Shown here piece by piece: positions 60,036 to 64,000 of a stretch of DNA of 64,000 nucleotides. The first letter of the stretch is position 1. Every line of letters begins with the position of its first letter. Source of the stretch: Rhizobium mesosinicum. Lineage in GTDB: Bacteria; Pseudomonadota; Alphaproteobacteria; Rhizobiales; Rhizobiaceae. Location: positions 658,086-722,085 of the forward strand of contig NZ_JAEUAK010000003.1 of NCBI RefSeq assembly GCF_019511345.1, read 5' to 3'. The position numbers and the translations under genes are program-made. Below the pieces are notes generated by a model. That model did no database searches. It was not told the DNA's origin and worked only from the letters and a program-made list of their open reading frames with translations.

Positions 60036-60985
60036 TTCTCGCTCCTAGACAGGCGCAACTGAACGATCGTCAGCAGCAAGAGAATTGCAAAGAGAACCAT
60101 CGACTGGGCGGCGGCAACGCCGGCCTGCATCGGCTTTTGAAATGCCGTGTCGTAGATCGTCTGGATCAGATAGACGGTCGCCTTGCCGGGTCCTCCTCCG
60201 GTCAGCGACACGACGAGTTCATAAACCTTGAAGGCTTCGATCGACGACAGCACCAGGACCACTGCCATCGTCGGCCTGAGAAGCGGCAATGTGATATGCG
60301 TGAACTGGCGCCATTTGGTGGTGCCGTCGATGGATGAGGCTTCGTAGTAGTCCGCCGGGATCGCAGTCAGGCCGGCGATGAAAATCATCATGTTAAAGCC
60401 GGCTTGGGCCCACACCCATGCGATGATCATCGCAATCTGAGCCATGGTATCTTGTTCGAGCCACGGAACCGGAGCAATTCCCACCAATGAGAGCAGATAG
60501 TTGACGAGGCCGTTGTTCAAGCCGAAAAGCCAGCGCCACGATACGCCAATGATCAAAAGACTGATCATCGAGGGGAAGAAGACAACCGTCCGTACAATCG
60601 CGAAGAATTTCGTCTGCGGCGAGAGAAGCAGTGCCAGCGCCAAGGAGGCGATAATGTTCAGTGGCACCGCGATAACGACGAAGACAACCGTCTTGACAAG
60701 AGACGTCTGGAAGTCGGCATTGCTCAAAAGCCCAAGAAAGTTATCAAAGCCCACATATTGCGGCAGGGTGCTCGGCACCTGTGGAACCACCACCACGCCC
60801 CGCTTGAAGAATGCCATCAGGAGGCCTTGCACCAGCGGATAAAGCGTAAAGGTGACGAGCAGTGCGATCGTCGGCAGCATGAGCAGATACGGCCAACCGA
60901 CATTGAAAAGGCTGTTGCGGCGGCCCTTCGGCACCGGGTGAGGCCCCAGTGCCGAACCACCTAGTCGCGGGATCGCCGCCGTCAC
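60032..60985 (-). CDS. CUT1 sugar ABC importer, permease (MalF type)
   Basis: This 317-residue membrane protein has an EAA loop EASSIDGTTKWRQFTHITLPLLRP near residues 216-239 and an N-terminal helix preceded by about 30 polar residues. The GTG start at 60985 overlaps the binding-protein stop (GTGA), giving a tightly coupled operon. Confidence 0.92.
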   Translation of the reverse strand: MTAAIPRLGGSALGPHPVPKGRRNSLFNVGWPYLLMLPTIALLVTFTLYPLVQGLLMAFFKRGVVVVPQVPSTLPQYVGFDNFLGLLSNADFQTSLVKTVVFVVIAVPLNIIASLALALLLSPQTKFFAIVRTVVFFPSMISLLIIGVSWRWLFGLNNGLVNYLLSLVGIAPVPWLEQDTMAQIAMIIAWVWAQAGFNMMIFIAGLTAIPADYYEASSIDGTTKWRQFTHITLPLLRPTMAVVLVLSSIEAFKVYELVVSLTGGGPGKATVYLIQTIYDTAFQKPMQAGVAAAQSMVLFAILLLLTIVQLRLSRSEK

Positions 60986-62223
60986 TTGCTCGCCTCGAGC
61001 GAGTCGTCCGCAGCCTTCTTGATCTGCGCGATCGCATCGGCTGACGAAATCTGGCCAGCGACGGCTTGCGTAACGGCTGATTTCACCGTCCCCCAGACCG
61101 ACTGCATCTGCGGCCAGGCCTGGTCTGTTGCCGCATAGGCCGGGCTCGCATTCAATTCGTTCTGCATTGCGGTGATTGCAGCCGTTGCAGCCGGATTGTC
61201 ATACTTGACCGGCGGCGCCTTGAGGTTGGCGGGGATCATGCCGAAGGTCTTGGCGTATTGCGCCTGGATCTCCGGTGACGTGATCCACTTTATGAACTCG
61301 ACGGCTTCCGGCAGATGCTGGCTTGTGTTGAAGGCAACGATGTAATCGCCGCCGTAGATCGATGAAGCAACCGTCCCGCGTGGCGTCGGTCCAGCTTGCC
61401 AAGCGAATTGTGCATTGGTTGCCAGCCCGGCAATCTGCCAGCTCCCGGACATGTAGGCCGCCGCCTGACCTGCAGTGAAAAGTTCCTTTGGATTGTCCGA
61501 ACTTGCTCCGCTCCACAGGCCGGGCGGCATGGCAGCCTTGGTGATGTCGATGAATTTGTCGAGCGTGCTCGTCCAGGCCGCCTCGTCCATCACGACCTTG
61601 ACGGGCTCTTTCTCGGTGTAGATGTGGTTGCCATATTGATACTCGTGAACGATCCACCGGCTCGCAGAAACGTCCCAGACCAGCGGATAGCGGGTGCCGG
61701 ATTTCTCTGCTGCCTCCTTGACCTTGGGAATGAACTCGTCCCATGTCCAACCGGTCGCCTGGTCCGGAATGGCGACACCTGCCTTTTTGAAGGCATCAGC
61801 GTTCAGGAAGATCCCTGTCGAGGTGACGCGCAGGGGGGCGGCAATGACCTTGTCCCCAAGCTTGGCTCCATCAGCCCAGCCCTTGACGAAGTCGTTGATC
61901 CATTCCGGTCCGATCTCCTTGCTGAGATCTGCCAGAAAGGGCCGAATAACCGGCTCCATGGAGGAGGTCAGGGACAAATCCGGCATGATCCCCGAGGCTG
62001 CATATTGCTGGAATTTCTGGATCATCCCGTCATAAGGGGTGATTTCCAGATCGAACGTCGTCTCGGGATGCAGCTTCGTGTACTGATCGAGCAGAGCGCG
62101 CGTGTCCGCTTCCTCCTGATCGTTGTCGACATACCACACGAGCTTGAGTTCCGAGGCTGCGGCGAACGACATTGTTATCGCCATGGCGCTGGCGGTCATT
62201 AGAATTGTCTTTAGCTTTTTCAT
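60982..62223 (-). CDS. CUT1 sugar ABC importer, extracellular solute-binding protein
   Basis: This 413-residue family 1 binding protein has a signal peptide (MKKLKTILMTASAMAITMSF, cleavage near AAA). The SBP_bac_1 pattern includes VWYVDNDQEEADTRALLDQY, FTAGQAAAYMSGSWQIAGL and GGDYIVAFNTSQHLPEAVEFIKWI. The ATG at 62223 has GGGAG 5 bases upstream; the frame open to 62307 crosses the operator region. It is the first gene of the binding protein-permease-permease operon and likely binds an oligosaccharide derived from a plant or fungal polymer. Confidence 0.93.
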   Translation of the reverse strand: MKKLKTILMTASAMAITMSFAAASELKLVWYVDNDQEEADTRALLDQYTKLHPETTFDLEITPYDGMIQKFQQYAASGIMPDLSLTSSMEPVIRPFLADLSKEIGPEWINDFVKGWADGAKLGDKVIAAPLRVTSTGIFLNADAFKKAGVAIPDQATGWTWDEFIPKVKEAAEKSGTRYPLVWDVSASRWIVHEYQYGNHIYTEKEPVKVVMDEAAWTSTLDKFIDITKAAMPPGLWSGASSDNPKELFTAGQAAAYMSGSWQIAGLATNAQFAWQAGPTPRGTVASSIYGGDYIVAFNTSQHLPEAVEFIKWITSPEIQAQYAKTFGMIPANLKAPPVKYDNPAATAAITAMQNELNASPAYAATDQAWPQMQSVWGTVKSAVTQAVAGQISSADAIAQIKKAADDSLEASK

Positions 62224-62295
62224 AGGGCTCCCTCTCTGGCTTGTCATTTTGACATCCGGAACGAACGGCCTGCAATAGAACTCCCTGAGGCCTTT

Positions 62296-62314
62296 GTTCG
62301 TAACCATGACGAAT
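62296..62314. promoter_or_regulatory. ROK operator candidate, site 4
   Basis: GTTCGTAACCATGACGAAT has the same 7-5-7 layout as site 1, with one arm mismatch (A instead of C). It lies 73 bp upstream of the binding-protein start, in the divergent promoter region shared with the GH28-fold gene. Confidence 0.6.
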
Positions 62315-62367
62315 TAAATACGAGTTTGGCGGCCTGTCAACACAACACTCCGACGCGGTAAGATTTA

Positions 62368-62386
62368 GTTCGTCCTGTTGACGAAT
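62368..62386. promoter_or_regulatory. ROK operator candidate, site 3
   Basis: GTTCGTCCTGTTGACGAAT is a near-perfect inverted repeat with 7-base arms. Even its left flank (TTA) matches site 1. It sits 48 bp upstream of the GH28-fold gene start. Confidence 0.7.
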
Positions 62387-62433
62387 AAATAGGCCGCGTC
62401 TATGAATCCGGTGGAAATAGGCGGAGACATGTG

Positions 62434-63735
62434 ATGGAAATGTTCGTTGAAGCCGTGGAAGGCGGTATCCAGACGGCGCTCGACACGATCGCGTTAGCAG
62501 GGGGCGGGACGGTCTTCCTTCGGCCGGGCCATCACTCGGCGAGTGCGCTCCGACTGAGAAGCGATATCACCTTGCATATCGAAGAAGGCGCAGTCCTGAC
62601 CTTCGTGGCTGACTATGAGTGCTATTCCGAAAATACTGTCAGCGTATACGCCGAGGCTTCGGATCGCGCCTATATCGTCGCGCAGAACGCCTCGAATGTC
62701 ACCATCACAGGCAAAGGCACGATCGATGGACGCGGTGATGCCTTCCACACTGGCTTCGACGAGGGCGTCGGAACCTTCACTCCGGTAGCCGAACGGCCGC
62801 GTGTGATCGTTTTTGAGGATTGCACGAACGTTCGTATGGAAGGCATCCATATTACGGATTCGCCCATGTGGACGATCCACTTCGTGCGCTCCCGCGATAT
62901 CGTCGCCCGAGGGCTTCGTGTCTCCAATAACCGCCAGCTCCCAAATACGGACGGGATCGTTATCGATAGTTGCAGCGACGTCACGATTTCTGAAGTCATC
63001 ATCCGCACCGCCGATGACGGTATCTGCCTCAAGACGAGCCTGAGCGACAGAGGAATTGGACGTTGCGAGCGGATCGAGGTTTCCGACAGTGTCATCGAGA
63101 GCAAAAGCTGTGCGCTCAAAATCGGCACCGAAAGCTTCGGCGACATATCCCAAATCCGCTTCCTGCGTTGCCGGATCGAGAATTCCAACCGAGGCCTCGG
63201 CATCTTTTCGCGCGACGGCGGCAGGATTGAAGATGTCGTCTTCCGCGACATAGAGCTCGATTGCAGCGAGACGCCCGACGGGTTTTGGGGTTCCGGTGAA
63301 CCGTTCACGATGACCAAGCTCACGCGCCGTCCGGAGCGTCCCGCTGGAGCAATCCGGACGGTGCTGGTCGAGAACGCCTCGGGGCGAAGTCACGGCGCCA
63401 TCAATCTTTTTGCGGAGGAACCGGGCGGCATAGAAGATATCGCTCTTCGCGGGATCGATATCAAAATGGACGAAGGGCCGCTTGGCACTGCAAAGCGGTA
63501 CGACTTGCGACCGACAAATGCCGACCTGGCGCCGCCGAAGGGCTTGCAGGGGCGCGGCAATGCCTGGGTCCGGGGGCAGGACGGGAAGATCGTCGGTCTT
63601 TTCGACTATCCAGGGGGATTGCCGGGCGTGTTTGCGCAAAATGTGACAGGTCTTGAGTTGGAAGACATAAAGATCCGCCGGCCCGAACCGCTGCCAGCAG
63701 GATGGAACCAGGTAAACATCGCGTTGATCTCCTGA
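62434..63735 (+). CDS. GH28-fold (polygalacturonase-like) protein with altered active site
   Basis: This 433-residue right-handed beta-helix protein has no signal peptide. The GH28 catalytic region is partly kept: NTDGI (171-175) and ADD (193-195) supply three acidic residues. Where polygalacturonases have a GHG motif it reads ESKSC (222-226), and where they have R-I-K it reads RGLGIFSR (253-260). It may hydrolyse a different glycosidic bond. The ATG at 62434 has GGAG 7 bases upstream. It is divergent from the importer operon and shares two ROK operators with it, so it likely processes the imported sugar inside the cell. Confidence 0.85.
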   Translation: MEMFVEAVEGGIQTALDTIALAGGGTVFLRPGHHSASALRLRSDITLHIEEGAVLTFVADYECYSENTVSVYAEASDRAYIVAQNASNVTITGKGTIDGRGDAFHTGFDEGVGTFTPVAERPRVIVFEDCTNVRMEGIHITDSPMWTIHFVRSRDIVARGLRVSNNRQLPNTDGIVIDSCSDVTISEVIIRTADDGICLKTSLSDRGIGRCERIEVSDSVIESKSCALKIGTESFGDISQIRFLRCRIENSNRGLGIFSRDGGRIEDVVFRDIELDCSETPDGFWGSGEPFTMTKLTRRPERPAGAIRTVLVENASGRSHGAINLFAEEPGGIEDIALRGIDIKMDEGPLGTAKRYDLRPTNADLAPPKGLQGRGNAWVRGQDGKIVGLFDYPGGLPGVFAQNVTGLELEDIKIRRPEPLPAGWNQVNIALIS

Positions 63736-64000
63736 GGGAGCTGGTAGTCTTGCTGGAAGCGCCTTGGTGGTTGGACTAACGCTCTTTTCGTCGGCGGAGG
63801 CTACAGGGCGTTGACCTACCAGGCGGTCACGCATTGATGGGAGAAGCGCCCGCGTTCGTGGCATCGTTCGACTGATGTGGCGGGGAAGTTGCAATGTCGA
63901 ATTGTGTGCAAAGTTGAAATGTCCCTTTTGCCGCCGCACGGCACGCCGACCAGCTCCGATCTGACCGGCTGATCCGGTTGCAAGATCAGATCGGGGCGGG
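63736..64000. other. Non-coding tail, possible insertion-sequence remnant
   Basis: About 265 bp after the GH28-fold gene hold no supported gene. Two 11-base direct repeats of the form GTTGMAATGTC occur at 63888-63898 and 63913-63923, 25 bp apart. IS21-type elements have multiple short terminal repeats of this kind, so this may be the end of such an element or its debris; the coding part, if any, would be outside the window. Confidence 0.25.

Noticed and set aside
62494..63939. 481-codon minus-strand open frame opposite the GH28-fold gene
   Set aside because: The GH28-fold gene on the plus strand has a ribosome site and clear family motifs. The antisense reading has no recognisable domain and no ribosome site.

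Overview
The window looks like a chromosomal or chromid segment of a Rhizobium-type alphaproteobacterium (Rhizobiaceae). This rests on the gene families, their order and the high-GC sequence; no database search was possible. Supporting signs are a groESL operon with a CIRCE element next to a Usg-family gene, ExoQ/ExoP/ExoF-type polysaccharide assembly proteins, WbpB/E/D-type amino-sugar genes, and several sugar ABC importers with their own local regulators.

Layout. (1) 1-6786, housekeeping and mixed genes: the start of a glycogen-debranching-type gene, a GT4 glycosyltransferase, groES-groEL, usg, a small helical protein, and a divergent SDR/AraC pair. (2) 6981-40262, a large surface-polysaccharide locus. 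It holds GDP-fucose synthesis (gmd-fcl), a polymerase joined to a chain-length protein, glycosyltransferases of families 2, 4, 8, 26 and a GT-C type, a beta-helix polysaccharide-modifying protein, a phytanoyl-CoA-dioxygenase-like protein, the initiating sugar-phosphate transferase, UDP-xylose synthase, a LuxR-type regulator, a tightly overlapping six-gene amino-sugar operon, a Wzx flippase and an ExoF-like outer-membrane export protein. Together these form a nearly complete Wzx/Wzy pathway. (3) 40543-44373, cell-envelope genes: an OmpA-like lipoprotein, an L,D-transpeptidase and an FtsI/PBP2 paralog. (4) 44627-53341, a GntR-centred catabolic locus: hydrolase, aldehyde and alcohol dehydrogenases on one strand; GntR regulator, ribose-type ABC importer and DJ-1/PfpI protein on the other. 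(5) 53579-63735, a ROK-regulated oligosaccharide locus: CUT1 importer, ROK kinase, an alpha/alpha-barrel glycosidase and a GH28-fold protein. (6) 63736-64000, a non-coding tail that may hold insertion-sequence debris.

The most unusual object is at 9229-12666. A Wzy/ExoQ-type polymerase is joined in frame to an almost complete Wzc/ExoP-type co-polymerase. The Wzc part lies in a 2,100-bp direct repeat (9305-11404 and 17382-19481) that differs from the stand-alone wzc-like gene at only 14 bases by direct comparison. This gives one bifunctional polymerase/chain-length protein plus one normal Wzc, and a repeat pair that could recombine and delete 8,077 bp of the locus.

A second system read directly from the DNA is a 19-bp palindrome, RTTCGTC-N5-GMCGAAY with one variant, found at four places. 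All four are in promoter regions of the ROK-linked sugar locus, which defines a likely local regulon.
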